NCBI GenBank assembly: GCA_022495005.1
Contig: JAGYXB010000286.1
Coordinates: 1 to 64,000, forward strand
DNA length: 64,000 nt
Direction of reading: 5' to 3'
Origin: Rhyacophila brunnea
Taxonomy: Eukaryota; Arthropoda; Insecta; Trichoptera; Rhyacophilidae
Below, piece by piece: positions 35,901-46,114 of this stretch. A program made the position numbers and the translations under genes. Under the pieces are notes generated by a model. The model did no database searches. It was given only the letters and a program-made list of their open reading frames with translations, and was not told the DNA's origin. Position 1 is the stretch's first letter. Each line of letters starts with the position of its first letter.

Positions 35901-37270
35901 AGCACTGCTAATATAATAATTACCGATAAAGCACACTGCGAGTGGCCGTGCGAAGTGCGCGTGGCGCGAGAGGCATAAAAAGCACCGTGTGCGCATCGCA
36001 CGGGTTCTTGTAGTGTGCTCCGCTACTAAGGTAGGTACGTAGTGGTCACAGCGATTTTTCCGCTTTGTTTAGTAAAAATTAAAAATATACACGCGGAATT
36101 CGAACCTGCATCTACAACTAAAGACAATATAGTGCTGCAACATTAAATCAATTTAAGTAAGGCATTAATCATCGATTACCCGCCTTAGCTAGTATTTTAT
36201 AGATTAATTTTAAGTCATTATTTAAACATAATGTGATGCCAATTAGTATTAGGTATCATGGTTATATGTATAAATTCTTGTGTGTTATGATACTGTGGGT
36301 CATGTCAAGCAATTTTGCATCATATTAAATAAAAACAAAAATGTTATTAATAGTAATATTTATAAAAAAATGAATTCTAACAATATTTTTTTTTGAATAG
36401 TTCATAGTAACATAGAACGACGACAAAGTAATGATGCCGCCTACATTCTATTATTTTTATATTTATTCTTTTTATCACTAAAACAAGCCATGGCAGTAGT
36501 GTAGTATAACAGTAATATAAGCGAAACAATCACCACCACATAGTATTTGAAAGAATCATATAAATATTATTGTGACCTCACCAGTAATCAATTCCCGAAC
36601 CACCGAATGAAAGGCCAGTGTCTTACGCACTGAATTATTAGGGGTTACATATATATACCGAGTGCGGAAGAATACGGAGTAAACTTAAACACGTGTCAAG
36701 AATACGTCATATGTCGTTTATGCACGGACGCTCATTTAATATGGCTGTATTGAAGGTTGCAACACACACACTATTGCATGTCTATAATGCGTGGTTCATT
36801 TTCATGGGACACTCACACATTCAAAACCTTACGTCAAAATGTACTGTTTTGGGATATAGCCTATCGGAATTCTACATATTAATCGATTCTGTGGTGCCGA
36901 GTGTCTGATAACATATTATTAACACGTGTTAAAATTTATCCCATATTTCTCCACACACGATATTTAAAATTTGTTACAACCAAAACCAGATGACAACCCA
37001 CTTCCCATTTTTTCCCCGGTTACTCAGAATTGTAGAAGTCTATATGAAAGTCATCCAAAAATCAATATTCTTCGGATACTCTTAAAAACAGTAATTTGTT
37101 AATCTTTAATTTCCTTTTGCAGACAATATTATTATATACGTTGATTTTATGAAGTTAGTTAGGTAAGTAGAATGGGTAAATATAGTAAAAACATTGGCAG
37201 ATAATAATATAGAACTTCCAAACGTATTTTTTTTATATAGTATCACGCCATGTCCCCATGCGTTAATGCG
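32950..37270. other. Long AT-rich stretch without a gene
   Basis: No gene could be supported in over 4 kb. Small items seen: a (TGA)n run at about 34597-34612 after GGGTTGTAGAGCCAAAAA, which resembles a LINE 3' tail; a B-box-like AGGTTCGAATTCCGCG on the minus strand near 36095-36110; another tRNA-like fragment on the minus strand at about 36575-36650; and a GC-rich patch at 35880-36010 with a TATA-like CATAAAAAGC. Confidence 0.4.
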
Positions 37271-37283
37271 CGACTCTAATCGC

Positions 37284-37720
37284 CAGTGACGTCCCGTGGG
37301 GGTAGGCAGATTGAGCGTCGCTTGGGGGCGGCAGTTACTCGAAGGGCGGCAAATCGAGGAGAATCATTTGGTATATTATAATATAGAAATAGCTAAAATT
37401 ATTTTCTTTATATGTTGTGCAATAATAGCGTAGTAAAAATGATGTGAAAATAATAAATCTGTGTATTTCCAAATGGAACAAACCAAATGTGTCAGAAATA
37501 TGCACCAAATAGAGCCACAGACTGTGAGTGATTTGGGTGTCTAACATAATTTATTACTTATATTTATTCGAATTTTATATATAAATTTAATTTTGTATGT
37601 ATCCATACAACTTATTTCTTAGATATTGGAGTCATGAAAGGATGATAAAAAATACTGTATAAGAAATGGGGGGCATTAAGGCGCTAGCTAGGGGTGGCAT
37701 TTTGTTTAGGGACGTCACTG
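37284..37720. mobile_element. hAT MITE (437 bp), TIR CAGTGACGTCCC, third copy
   Basis: Ends CAGTGACGTCCCGTGGGGG and TTTAGGGACGTCACTG. The flanks CTAATCGC (37276-37283) and CTAATTGC (37713-37720 shifted by the end, that is just after CACTG) match at 7 of 8 bases. The centre is different from the 18273 copy and contains an AT-rich segment, so only the ends and the GGGGCGGC blocks are shared. Confidence 0.8.
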
Positions 37721-37858
37721 CTAATTGCGATAGTCTCGAGAAAAGACGGCTTTCCTTGAATATTCGAAAATGTCTCTGTTTCCACGTGATCACTGCACGG
37801 AGAACTTCGCCTAACGCTTTTTGTCGCATTTTTATTAGATTGTTTAGGTATATTTTTT

Positions 37859-38197
37859 GTGAGGGTGGAGGGGGGAGGTTGGAGAAATGTTTACACGTAC
37901 GTAATAAAAAAAAAAACAGTTATAAAAGCCTGCGATTTGTCGGTTAGACTAAAAGTTGACGTCTCGGGTTTTCGCGTCATACTTGATTGGGTTGGCCTTT
38001 CGGTACAGTATAGCCATTATTCGTATAACCGGACAGTGTGCAAGGTTGACGACGGCTCGAGCACATTGTCACGGCCGATTTCGTATTCAGCTGACAGAGC
38101 TCATGACCTGATGCGATGCGGTCCCAGCCGAGAGTACACGGCAGAAGAATTTTTTCGCCGCGATCTGCATACCCAACCATACATCGCGCCGGAGTAA
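37859..38197 (+). other. GC-rich open stretch, unassigned
   Basis: A 112-codon open stretch whose second half (about 37940-38197) is clearly richer in GC than its surroundings. I recognise no domain. The opposite strand is also open over much of it, which argues for composition rather than selection. It could be an unrecognised transposon part or an untranslated exon. I would not call it a gene without transcript support. Confidence 0.2.
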
Positions 38198-38507
38198 ACT
38201 AAAATAAATTGCATAATTTGTATTCAAACGCAATTTGGAAAACTCCAGCGTAACCTGGGCCATTGACATATAAATAATATAAAATGGTAAATAACAGTAA
38301 CTCCATGCAATCAAAATCAACACCGTCATCGGCACTACAACACGGTAGGATATTGGCCGCCTTCCTCCACCTGGGTATAACCGGGAATATTGTGTTTTTT
38401 TGCACAATCCAACCATCGCAGGATTGGTCTCAATATTAAGAGAAGTATTTTTGCCAGCGGCGGTTTCTTAAAACGAAAATGACACAATCAATTCGTCAAA
38501 TAATTTA

Positions 38508-38725
38508 AAAGGGGTCTCGAAACAGCTCAAACCGGTCAGACAATTAATTAAAAAAAAAAATGAGTAACGCAACGTGACATGGTAAGGTGTATGTTGGGCA
38601 TAACGCATAAATATCACAAAAGAAATGCGACGTGATAGAGGTCGCTAAGCAGACGATTAAAAGGGGCCTCGAAACAGCTCAAACCAGTCATACAGTTAAA
38701 TAAAAAATATGAGTAACGCATAGAC
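38508..38725. repeat. Direct repeats, about 149-bp period
   Basis: The segment AAAAGGGGTCTCGAAACAGC, then CTCAAACCGGTCA and GAGTAACGCA, occurs at about 38508-38570 and again at 38657-38720. The intervening part, with TGTATGTTGGGCATAACGCA and ATCACAAAAGAAA, recurs at about 39370-39440. This gives two tandem units and one displaced partial unit. Confidence 0.65.
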
Positions 38726-39539
38726 TATAGATACATCTAGACGCGACCCGTTGCATTGCTAAATGAAGCTGCGTGCCATGCGTTTGGTTTGTGAGCGAGC
38801 GAACGCATTCGTTTACAAATGTTCGAGACCATAGACCATTTCGGTAGTGCTCGCCCAAAGTGTTCGCACTAGACGCTCAGAATTAAAATATAATTTTCTA
38901 TTTTTTTACGTTATATAGTATTTTTAAGCGGTCGAAATGCAACCATTAGGTAAAGATATCCATAATTTAAGTTATTTTAAAGAAACACTAGGTCACTGAT
39001 ATTAAAATATATAATAATATACAAATAAATTATCACGAACATGTATCAACTTACCTATGAAACGTAATACCATCTTCTTGCTTATCAGTACGGCTACCAT
39101 ATTTTAATACAACACACAGAACCATCTTTCCTGCTTAATTAACTAAAAATATTTACCACTGACTTTATGTTTAACACAAAAAATAGCAATTTAGCAACAC
39201 GAGCTACGACGCTACGTGAAGCGATTCACCGCGATTTGTCAGCGATACTTTTGGAAACTAACTCAAACATATGTAGACCTTTTATCTTACTCTAGCGCAT
39301 GTCGCAGAGATTATAAGGGTGCCGAATACTTTCTCACTCGCACTCATGCATCTTTTTTGTTCAGGCCTTGGAGTAACGCAACGTGGTAAGGGAAAGTGTA
39401 TGTTGGGCATAACGCACATTGATCACAAAAGAAACAGATAAGAGCACGCGATGTGATAGACTATACATGTAGCTCGGCGAGTAGATAACCGCTGAAGAAA
39501 TGCCGTCGTCATACAGTGGCAACCGAGGGGCACTAAACG

Positions 39540-39700
39540 CCCACAAATACCTACGCCCTAAAACCAGCCGGATAAACGAGCTCATAAAGTTCGGTGGATG
39601 TACGTGGCAGCAAAGAACTAGGGACCGAGAAGAATGGAGAGAGTTAAGGGAGCCTTCATCCAGCAGTGGATCGATCCCAGCTGATAATGGTGATGATACA
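39540..39700 (+). pseudogene. LINE polyprotein C-terminal relic
   Basis: The translation reads KFGGCTWQQRTRDREEWREL, and one frame over FIQQWIDPS then stop. This is the common end of many insect LINE polyproteins ('W...A.DR..W..L.EAF.QQW'). A one-base shift separates the two halves, and the rest of the element is absent. It lies just upstream of the ORF1-only element but in a different repeat context. Confidence 0.5.
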
Positions 39701-39839
39701 ATTATTGTCGTATGGAAAGCATGTTAACCGGGTTGATCCTAATTCTTCACGTTGGCGACTTCACTCTTCAGCGTCGATCCTTTCCAAATTATTGTTTTTC
39801 CTTCTGGCCATGTCAATGACATTAATATGGACGAAGCAT

Positions 39840-40833
39840 CTGGAAAAAAAATGACACTCACTTTTTTGTCTGCGCTCTAAGTTTAAATTCAATAATTTAC
39901 TTATAAAACTGAATTACAATGTCTAAAAACATCGGTAATACCATGGAAAATGTGGATTTGTTGTGTGTTATAAGACAGCAGTCTGAAATGATTGCCATTT
40001 TGTTAAAAAAGGTAGAATCAATTGAAAAAACTCTAACTGATCACCAAATTTATAAAAATAAATCAGTGTCATTTAAAAGTGCAATTAAGCCCAGTGCAAT
40101 TGTAGTAGACGTACCGTTGCCAGCGACATCGCCTACACCGGCAGCGCGTGCACTAGCGAACGAGCGAGCGAACGACACTGTTTGCTTCTCGCTCTCGCCT
40201 CCTGTGCCGGCACCGAGATCGACACCGCCATCAACTTATGCGAGGACGACACGGTCGCAATCGAAAATTAAAACAAAAATAGAAAATTATCCTGCACTCG
40301 GGGTTATTCCAGCAGTCGCCCCAGAAGAGGACTCCTCATCGTCACACGAGGCCTCACAACCGAAACCAGCTGAAGATTTACCTACGCCTAGGATTGTTGA
40401 TGGATGGGCCACCGTTGCACGGAAGCGGCGTGTCGTGGTTTGGGGAAACCTCGCTGGACGAGCGAAAACTGTTGTGAAGCAGTATCACATCTGCCCGCTT
40501 CACAGAGATACAACAACGGCTGATGTTTTAACCTATTTAAATAAGTTATGTACCGCTGATTTCACAGTCGTGAAAATTAAATCAAGGGGGGACTACGCAT
40601 CCTTCAAGGTAGGTATCCCTTCTGATGTCACGGACACTGTTTTGAGGGCGGATAACTGGCCACTTCACTCATTCATAAAAGAATGGGTGTCGAGAGTGGA
40701 AACTCCACGGTTGCCGGTTAGCTAAAAATTATGTATTAACACTTATTTTATGTCATGTCGTGAACGTTTTGAATTTGTAATTTGTTATGTTCATTATATG
40801 TAAAATAAATAAATTTGATTTGATTTGATTTGA
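39840..40833 (+). mobile_element. ORF1-only (half-LINE) retroelement with (TTTGA)n tail
   Basis: The unit comprises a short leader, the 268-codon ORF1 and a 3' UTR of about 75 bp with AAAATAAATAAA. It ends in about four TTTGA units (to about 40833). A simple-repeat tail directly after a short UTR is typical of non-LTR retrotransposons. Lack of ORF2 makes it a non-autonomous 'half-LINE', like mammalian HAL1. The 5' end is uncertain and no target duplication could be fixed. Confidence 0.55.
39919..40725 (+). CDS. LINE ORF1 (Gag-like) protein, intact, no ORF2
   Basis: An uninterrupted frame of 268 codons starts at an ATG in a favourable ACAATGT context. Residues about 11-40 are predicted by eye to form a coiled coil (heptad-like L/I/V spacing). 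Residues 60-160 are rich in Pro, Ser, Thr and Ala. Residues about 162-268 form a basic C-terminal domain with DGWATVARKRR, then TTTADVLTYLNKL, GDYASFK and NWPLHSFIKEW. This pattern occurs in ORF1 proteins of CR1/Jockey-like LINEs of insects, where ORF1p binds RNA. No endonuclease or RT follows; instead there is a short 3' UTR with AATAAA and a (TTTGA)n tail. The intact frame suggests a young insertion. Confidence 0.6.
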   Translation: MSKNIGNTMENVDLLCVIRQQSEMIAILLKKVESIEKTLTDHQIYKNKSVSFKSAIKPSAIVVDVPLPATSPTPAARALANERANDTVCFSLSPPVPAPRSTPPSTYARTTRSQSKIKTKIENYPALGVIPAVAPEEDSSSSHEASQPKPAEDLPTPRIVDGWATVARKRRVVVWGNLAGRAKTVVKQYHICPLHRDTTTADVLTYLNKLCTADFTVVKIKSRGDYASFKVGIPSDVTDTVLRADNWPLHSFIKEWVSRVETPRLPVS

Positions 40834-40840
40834 TAATCTG

Positions 40841-41022
40841 TTCTAACGCCATTACAATAAAGGAGATATTGCTATAAACTCCCAATGCTTTTTGTCGGGT
40901 CTGCCGAATGGTTCGGTTCGAACGGGTTCACTCAAATGAACATTGATACTAGAAACACTGTTCTAACGCCATTACAATAAATTTGATATTGCTATAAACT
41001 CCCGATGCGTGATATCGCATAA
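40841..41022 (+). repeat. Two direct repeats of about 55 bp, 120 bp apart
   Basis: CTGTTCTAACGCCATTACAA followed by TAAA...GATATTGCTATAAACTCCC occurs at about 40848-40890 and again at about 40968-41010. The spacer contains GGTTCGGTTCGAACGGGTTC. It is a short tandem duplication of unknown origin. Confidence 0.65.
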
Positions 41023-41384
41023 TGGAAATTGCATAACGTCTACCTATACATGTGCGAATTTACTTGCTAGCTACTGTATTGAGTGCGTTGTCCATTAATA
41101 ATGTCAATGGGTCATGTCATCAAATAATTGCAAAGTGATTTGTAGACATATTGATATCTCAGAGCTGGAATATTCGTCCAGTTTTCCCTGCACAGAACCC
41201 ATAACAAAACCACATCTCCAAAGACATTAATCTTACGTCTTACATTGTCTATTAACAGTCCTAAACGCAACATTATAAAGATTGTGATATAGCATAGACT
41301 TCGTATTCGTTGATAATTCATAGTCCTTATAATTTGACCGTCGAGAAACAGCTCGGGTCCACACGAGTCAGCATTCAGTGCAAA

Positions 41385-41911
41385 ACCCGTGTCCGGAAAC
41401 TTGTACGTATTCAGTTCGCCGTATCAAACTTCACCGTGAAATGTTCTATCGGAAATATATGGCCTTACATGAAAGACCGTCCAACCTCTTTGGGTCATAT
41501 AGTACTGAGATAAAATTCATGTCTAAATAAAGCACGGTTCTTGTCAGTTTACACTTTACAGGAAGCCAGCAGCAAACAAATTTTGAAAATAGCCGATATA
41601 CTGGATTATTTGTTAGGTTAGGTTGGGTTTCCATTCTTGAATTCATGAATTTTGCCAAAATCAGCTATGACAATTGAATTAATGTTCATATTGAATCTAA
41701 TAAAATTGGAGACTGTATAGTATAAGGTCATCTCTTTCCGATAAGAAAGCTCACGGCGAACTTTGCCACGGTGAAATGTTTTACGTACAATTTACATGTA
41801 ACCTGGGAAACCAGTGTCACTCTTAATTTGATTCGTCCATCCGGACTCTGGAACGTGACGTTCTTAGTCAAAGTGCCTTAGGCAGACTTAGAATAACGTC
41901 CCCATTCATTT
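41385..41911 (+). repeat. Dispersed repeat R, copy 2
   Basis: High-identity copy of 18785-19330. It has two TTAGG units plus a degenerate third where copy 1 has three. It directly abuts the ACCACGTTTTT MITE, as if the two were inserted next to each other or share an end. Confidence 0.65.
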
Positions 41912-41924
41912 TACCATGTTTTTA

Positions 41925-43100
41925 TTACCTCGTATTCTTGTTTGTACCATTGTCTCGCAATTCTTTCAGGAGCTTCCTCTTCTCAATCATCTCCCATGTA
42001 TGAGGTGACATCCAGTCCGGTCTGTGCGTATGCCGCTCTCCTAATGCAGTAGTTGCGGAGCTCATTATAGCATCCCGGAATAATATCCATTTTCCTTCCA
42101 AGGGATCCGAGTCGATGGAAGACGTGAGAGTTCTAGCATCATATAAGCGCTTCTGCAGCTCCAGCTCATAGGTTGCACGCACACGGGTACTTTTCAGTTT
42201 TTCCACATCGAGTCTGACCGTCCTTTTGGGTTTTGGGACTCGTTTGAGGTCTATACGGGATTTCCCGACCAAGAGTTCGTGGTCACTGTGGATGTCTGCA
42301 CCTCTATATGTCCGCACGTCTAGCAGTTCATGCCGGTATTTCGCTTTGACCAAAATGTGGTCGATCTGGTTTCTTGTATTACCGTCTGGCGATGTCCATG
42401 TATATTTGTGGATGGTCTTATGAGGGAAAAGACTACCACCAATCACAAGACCATTCATTGAGGCAAAATCTACCAGACGGGAACCATTATCGTTCATTTG
42501 GCCAAGGCCATGTTTTCCCAGCACAAAGGGTCCACGCGAGGGGTCAGATCCTACTTTGGCATTAAGATCACCAAGGATAACTGCATGATCACAGCTGGGG
42601 ATATTTCCAGCGGCTTCCGCCGAACTTTCGTAGAATGTATCCGTATCTGCATCGCTAGCAGCCTCTGTGGGAGCATAGCACTGCAGAAAAGTGATGGAGC
42701 CCGACTTGGTCTTGAAAGTAGCGCGGAGTAGACGTTCGGAGATAGGTTCCCAGCTGGTGAGGCACTTGCAAGCTTCCTTGGACATCAGCAATCCGACTCC
42801 ACTACGTCGCAATGTGGCGTGTCCGGAGTACAATAGACGAAACCCACGAATAAACTTCTCGCCAATGCCAGTGAGTCGACACTCACTGATCCCGAGAACA
42901 TCTAACTTGTATTGAGAAAGTATTTCTGTTAGATGCTCGGCCTTTCCAGGGACATTTAGAGTACGGATATTGTAGGTTCCAAAACAAAATCGTTTACCGA
43001 ATTCAGGCGAGGTCGTCAAGATGGAAACGGGGGTCCGAGGCTTCCCTGTGCTTGGATTAATCTGTTGTTTTAGGGTGTGCAGGTGATCATCCCACAGCAC
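41925..43100 (-). CDS. LINE endonuclease domain (inverted half)
   Basis: The frame encodes an APE-type endonuclease/exonuclease/phosphatase domain like those annotated as craniofacial development protein 2 in insects. Motifs are in order: GTYNIRTLN (residues 41-49), LGISE with the catalytic Glu at 73, GDLNAKVG (177-184), QIDHIL (245-250) and SDHELL (272-277). All expected catalytic residues are present. In the original element the frame would continue into the RT; the inversion cut it, and the last five residues and the stop come from the flanking MITE. The first codon is not ATG (a GTG follows an upstream stop), so the true start lies within the domain or in a mutated 5' part. It is not a host gene. 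Confidence 0.75.
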   Translation of the reverse strand: MLWDDHLHTLKQQINPSTGKPRTPVSILTTSPEFGKRFCFGTYNIRTLNVPGKAEHLTEILSQYKLDVLGISECRLTGIGEKFIRGFRLLYSGHATLRRSGVGLLMSKEACKCLTSWEPISERLLRATFKTKSGSITFLQCYAPTEAASDADTDTFYESSAEAAGNIPSCDHAVILGDLNAKVGSDPSRGPFVLGKHGLGQMNDNGSRLVDFASMNGLVIGGSLFPHKTIHKYTWTSPDGNTRNQIDHILVKAKYRHELLDVRTYRGADIHSDHELLVGKSRIDLKRVPKPKRTVRLDVEKLKSTRVRATYELELQKRLYDARTLTSSIDSDPLEGKWILFRDAIMSSATTALGERHTHRPDWMSPHTWEMIEKRKLLKELRDNGTNKNTR

Positions 43101-45356
43101 CCGAGTTCACTGGTGGGGCTGCCACCTTAGGGCCCGTGAACATGCCCTGGTTTTCTGTAGGGGTTTTCCTTCCCGTAGCCAGAATGTACCAGTTTTTAGG
43201 CGCTGGTGATTCGCCTTGCACCCTCCTCTATCTGCTACAGCATGCTGCATTGCCTAGGGACCCCCACGGAGAGGTTAGAGGTAGGATTTGTTGGCAGAGC
43301 TATCATGGATAGTCGACATACTCAGCATTTCAAATGGAAGCACACCTGATCTGGCATCAAGGCATACCCCACTGGAGTCATACCAACCTTTGGTCCCTTC
43401 ATACCAACCTTTGGTCCCTACAGCGACCCACAGCGCAGCGCGGAATACCAGACAATGGACCGCGTGGTAAAGCGTTCTGCCCGCCGCGATAAGCGCCGAC
43501 GCCTGGATGACCTCATTCGGGATGCGGAATCTGCTGCCTGCAAGAATAATCCAAGTGCTCTCTTCCGCATCACCAGAGCAATTTGCGGTAAGAAACGTCC
43601 AGTGGTCACTGCATTACGCAACTCTGACGGAGTGACAGTCACCGAACCTGCAAAGGTCCAGGAGCTATGGCGCCAACATTTCAGTGATGTCCTGAATCGC
43701 CCACCTCCATTGCATCCCTTCGATATTCCGTCGGAGATCACTGCCCTCGGAATCACTACTGCATCGGGATTCTGCGAAGATCCTCCGACAACTGCTGAAG
43801 TTAAAGAGGCTGTCAAAAGACTGAAGCGCAGGAAAGCTCCTGGAGATGATGGCATCCATGCAGAATTTCTGCTCTGCGGACTGAGCGCTGTATTGCCGTC
43901 CTTGTGTGACCTTCTGCACGAGGTGTGAGAAAGGGAGCAGTGCCCCAAAGCCTGGAGGGATGGTACCGTTGTTACTCTGCACAAAAAGGGTAACCCACAA
44001 GACTGTAATAATTACAGTGGAATCACTCTCCTCAGCGTTCCCGGGAAGGTGTTGGCGCAGATTCTCCTGTACAGGATTAGAAGTCCCATGCTGGACGTTT
44101 TGCGTGCGCAGCAGAGTGGATTTGTCCCGGGGAAGTCCTGCTCAGAGCATATTTCAACTCTCCGATGCCTCCTGCAACAGTACCAAGAGATGAATATACC
44201 TGTCGCTTGCTGCTTCGTGGACTATGAAAAGGCATTTGACAGTCCTCATCGTGAATCTCTGTGGCAAATTCTGCTAGGATATGGTGTCCTACGGAAACTG
44301 GTCGCCGTGATAAGTGCTCTCTACACCAATACAGAGTGTCGCGTGAGAGCAGCCGGAACATCCTCTGACTTCTTTGAAATCACGTCAGGAGTCAAGCAAG
44401 GATGTGTACTTGCGCCCTTTCTTTTTATCATCATGATGGATTTCATAATGCGTAAGACGGTTTGCCCCGACAGTGGGATACGCCCACATCATGATGACAC
44501 AAGCGATCTATGCGAAGAAAGACTGTGCGACTTGGAGTATGCAGACGACGCAGTCGTGTTTGACTCGACGATCGAGAGGTTGGAGGTGACCGTGAACAGG
44601 CTAGCCGCGAACTCGATGCGTGTGGGTCTTCATCTGAATGCCGCTAAGACCAAATCCATGTGCAGTGCTGCTTGCATCGACGCCGACACTCCTCTGCGGG
44701 TTTCTGGTCTGCCTGTCGAGCTGGTGTCCAGATTCAAGTACTTGGGTGCCACGGTTGCCGATGATGGTGGTATTTCTAGTGAGCTTGGAATCCGCATAGG
44801 TGTGGCGGGCTCTGCGTTCAACCAACTTGGAGTCGCATGGAGGTCAAGGCTGTATTCTGTGAGGACCAAATGTCGTTTGTTTAACGTGTGCGTGCTACCT
44901 GTGCTCCTGTATGGCTGTGAGACATGGCATCTTACTAAGCTTCAAGAGTCACGGCTTTTGAGCTTTGAGAATCGATGTCTCCGCAGAATCTTAGGGGTAC
45001 ATTGGTACGACCGCGTTACAAATATCCGAGTTCGTGAGCAGACACAACAGCCTTCGGTGATTGAAGTTATCACGAAGAGACGATTCACGTGGCTGGGACA
45101 GGTATTCCGGATGCCGCCAAAGAGTGCGGCACTTCGTACCCTTGTGGCACAGCCTCAAGGGTTCCGTCGCCATGGCCGGCCCTCCCTCACCCTGCAGCGA
45201 TGCTACAAAAGCGACCTACGTGCTGCAGGTCTGACATGGCAGGAGGCACAGGAGTTGGCGATGGACCGAGGGAAGTGGCGCCAACTTGTGCTTGCCCTAT
45301 GCCCCAATGTTGGGACGTGACAGGGTGAAAGAAGAAGAAGAAGAATTCTTGTTTGT
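41934..45356. mobile_element. RTE-like LINE, near full length, 5' half inverted
   Basis: A 12-bp target duplication ATTCTTGTTTGT flanks the insertion (41934-41945 and 45345-45356). From 41946 to about 43420 the element reads on the minus strand: 5' UTR, then the endonuclease. From about 43421 to 45344 it reads on the plus strand: the reverse transcriptase, then a 3' UTR of about 25 bp and a (GAA)n tail. This layout, with the 5' part inverted and its end against the left duplication, is what twin priming during target-primed reverse transcription produces. Total length is about 3.4 kb, normal for RTE-type LINEs. A 21-bp tandem duplication at 43379-43420 lies at the inversion junction. Confidence 0.85.
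43440..45320 (+). pseudogene. LINE reverse transcriptase (RTE-like), one stop codon
   Basis: One frame runs from about 43430 to 45320 with a single in-frame TGA at 43926-43928. Before it comes MDRVVKRSARRDKRRR, the linker that normally follows the endonuclease. After it, from 44049, are RT motifs: YEKAFDSPH (motif A, residues 59-67 of that part), SGVKQGCVLAP (motif B), and YADD at 44538-44549 (motif C). The C-terminal WLGQVFRMP...HGRPSLTL...DRGKWRQLV is the usual end of this LINE group. The protein ends 25 bp before the (GAA)n tail. Apart from the nonsense codon the enzyme looks intact, so the copy is young. Confidence 0.8.
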
Positions 45357-46114
45357 CCCGTACAGATTTTTTCTTGTTTGTCCAAGATTTTTAACTAACT
45401 TCTTCAAGAAACTTTTAGAATATATCAGAACATAACACGACGGGAATGCATTTTTTAATACTTTTGGACATCTTTAAGCAGAATTGAATTCATTTTCAGT
45501 TAATTCTGTTTAAATGTTTCTAAAAAAATTCTTTAAAAGTTATATTTACTACTCACTATTATTGGTTGCTAAGTGGGTCCTAGCAACTAAATTATTAATA
45601 TATACATGCGTTACTATGGAAATCAATATGAAATGTCAAAATGACGCTGTCACGGTGACATATTTGGTATATGGTTTTGTCATTTTGCACAATATTTTGA
45701 ACGATCACCACTTCTGTAAATTCAATGATGGAGAATGCCAACTCTAATGTATTCGTATTTTGAATTATTATTCAATATTCTTGGTAATTTCAATTAATTT
45801 TAACAGTTTTTACGTGTGCATATGTTAAAATTACTTGTGATATTATATCTGTGGATGATATTTTGAGCAGAATTCAACCTGCAGACCATTGATAATAGAC
45901 AACATTCTTATAGAAAATACATAGTGCCAACCGCTAAAACCAAAAAACGCGCGATTTTGACATGAATCGAAAATGTGTAGGCATGTAGAAAATGATAAAA
46001 AAACGTTCATTGAGTCATACATATTGTGCCGATGCCGTGCGGTACAACGTGAGGTGACATCATTGTTGTTCTGGTGATTTCGGCAGATTTTGCTAACTGA
46101 CAATGTTCGTTTAA
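45345..46114. other. MITE remainder and unassigned sequence
   Basis: 45357-45640 is the right part of the split MITE. 45640-46110 holds nothing that I recognise. Confidence 0.4.

Larger units (their letters stand above)
41911..45640. mobile_element. ACCACGTTTTT MITE split by a LINE
   Basis: The left end TTACCATGTTTTTATTACCTC (41911) and the interior resuming after 45357 (ATTGGTTGCTAAG, AACTAAATTATTAATATAT, GTTACTATGGAAATCAA) belong to the MITE family of 21682-22158. The LINE sits between the two parts at the ATTCTTGTTTGT site, which is present at the same place in uninterrupted copies. The right end of the MITE is lost after about 45640. Confidence 0.75.

Noticed and set aside
37859..38197. 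112-codon gene
   Set aside because: Both strands are open over much of the GC-rich part and no domain is visible. Kept only as an unassigned open stretch.
42226..42915. Plus-strand small genes over the LINE endonuclease
   Set aside because: They are antisense shadows of the minus-strand endonuclease frame.
41925..43100. Host gene similar to craniofacial development protein 2
   Set aside because: The domain belongs to the LINE: it is framed by the LINE target duplication, its last residues come from a MITE, and the matching RT follows on the other strand.
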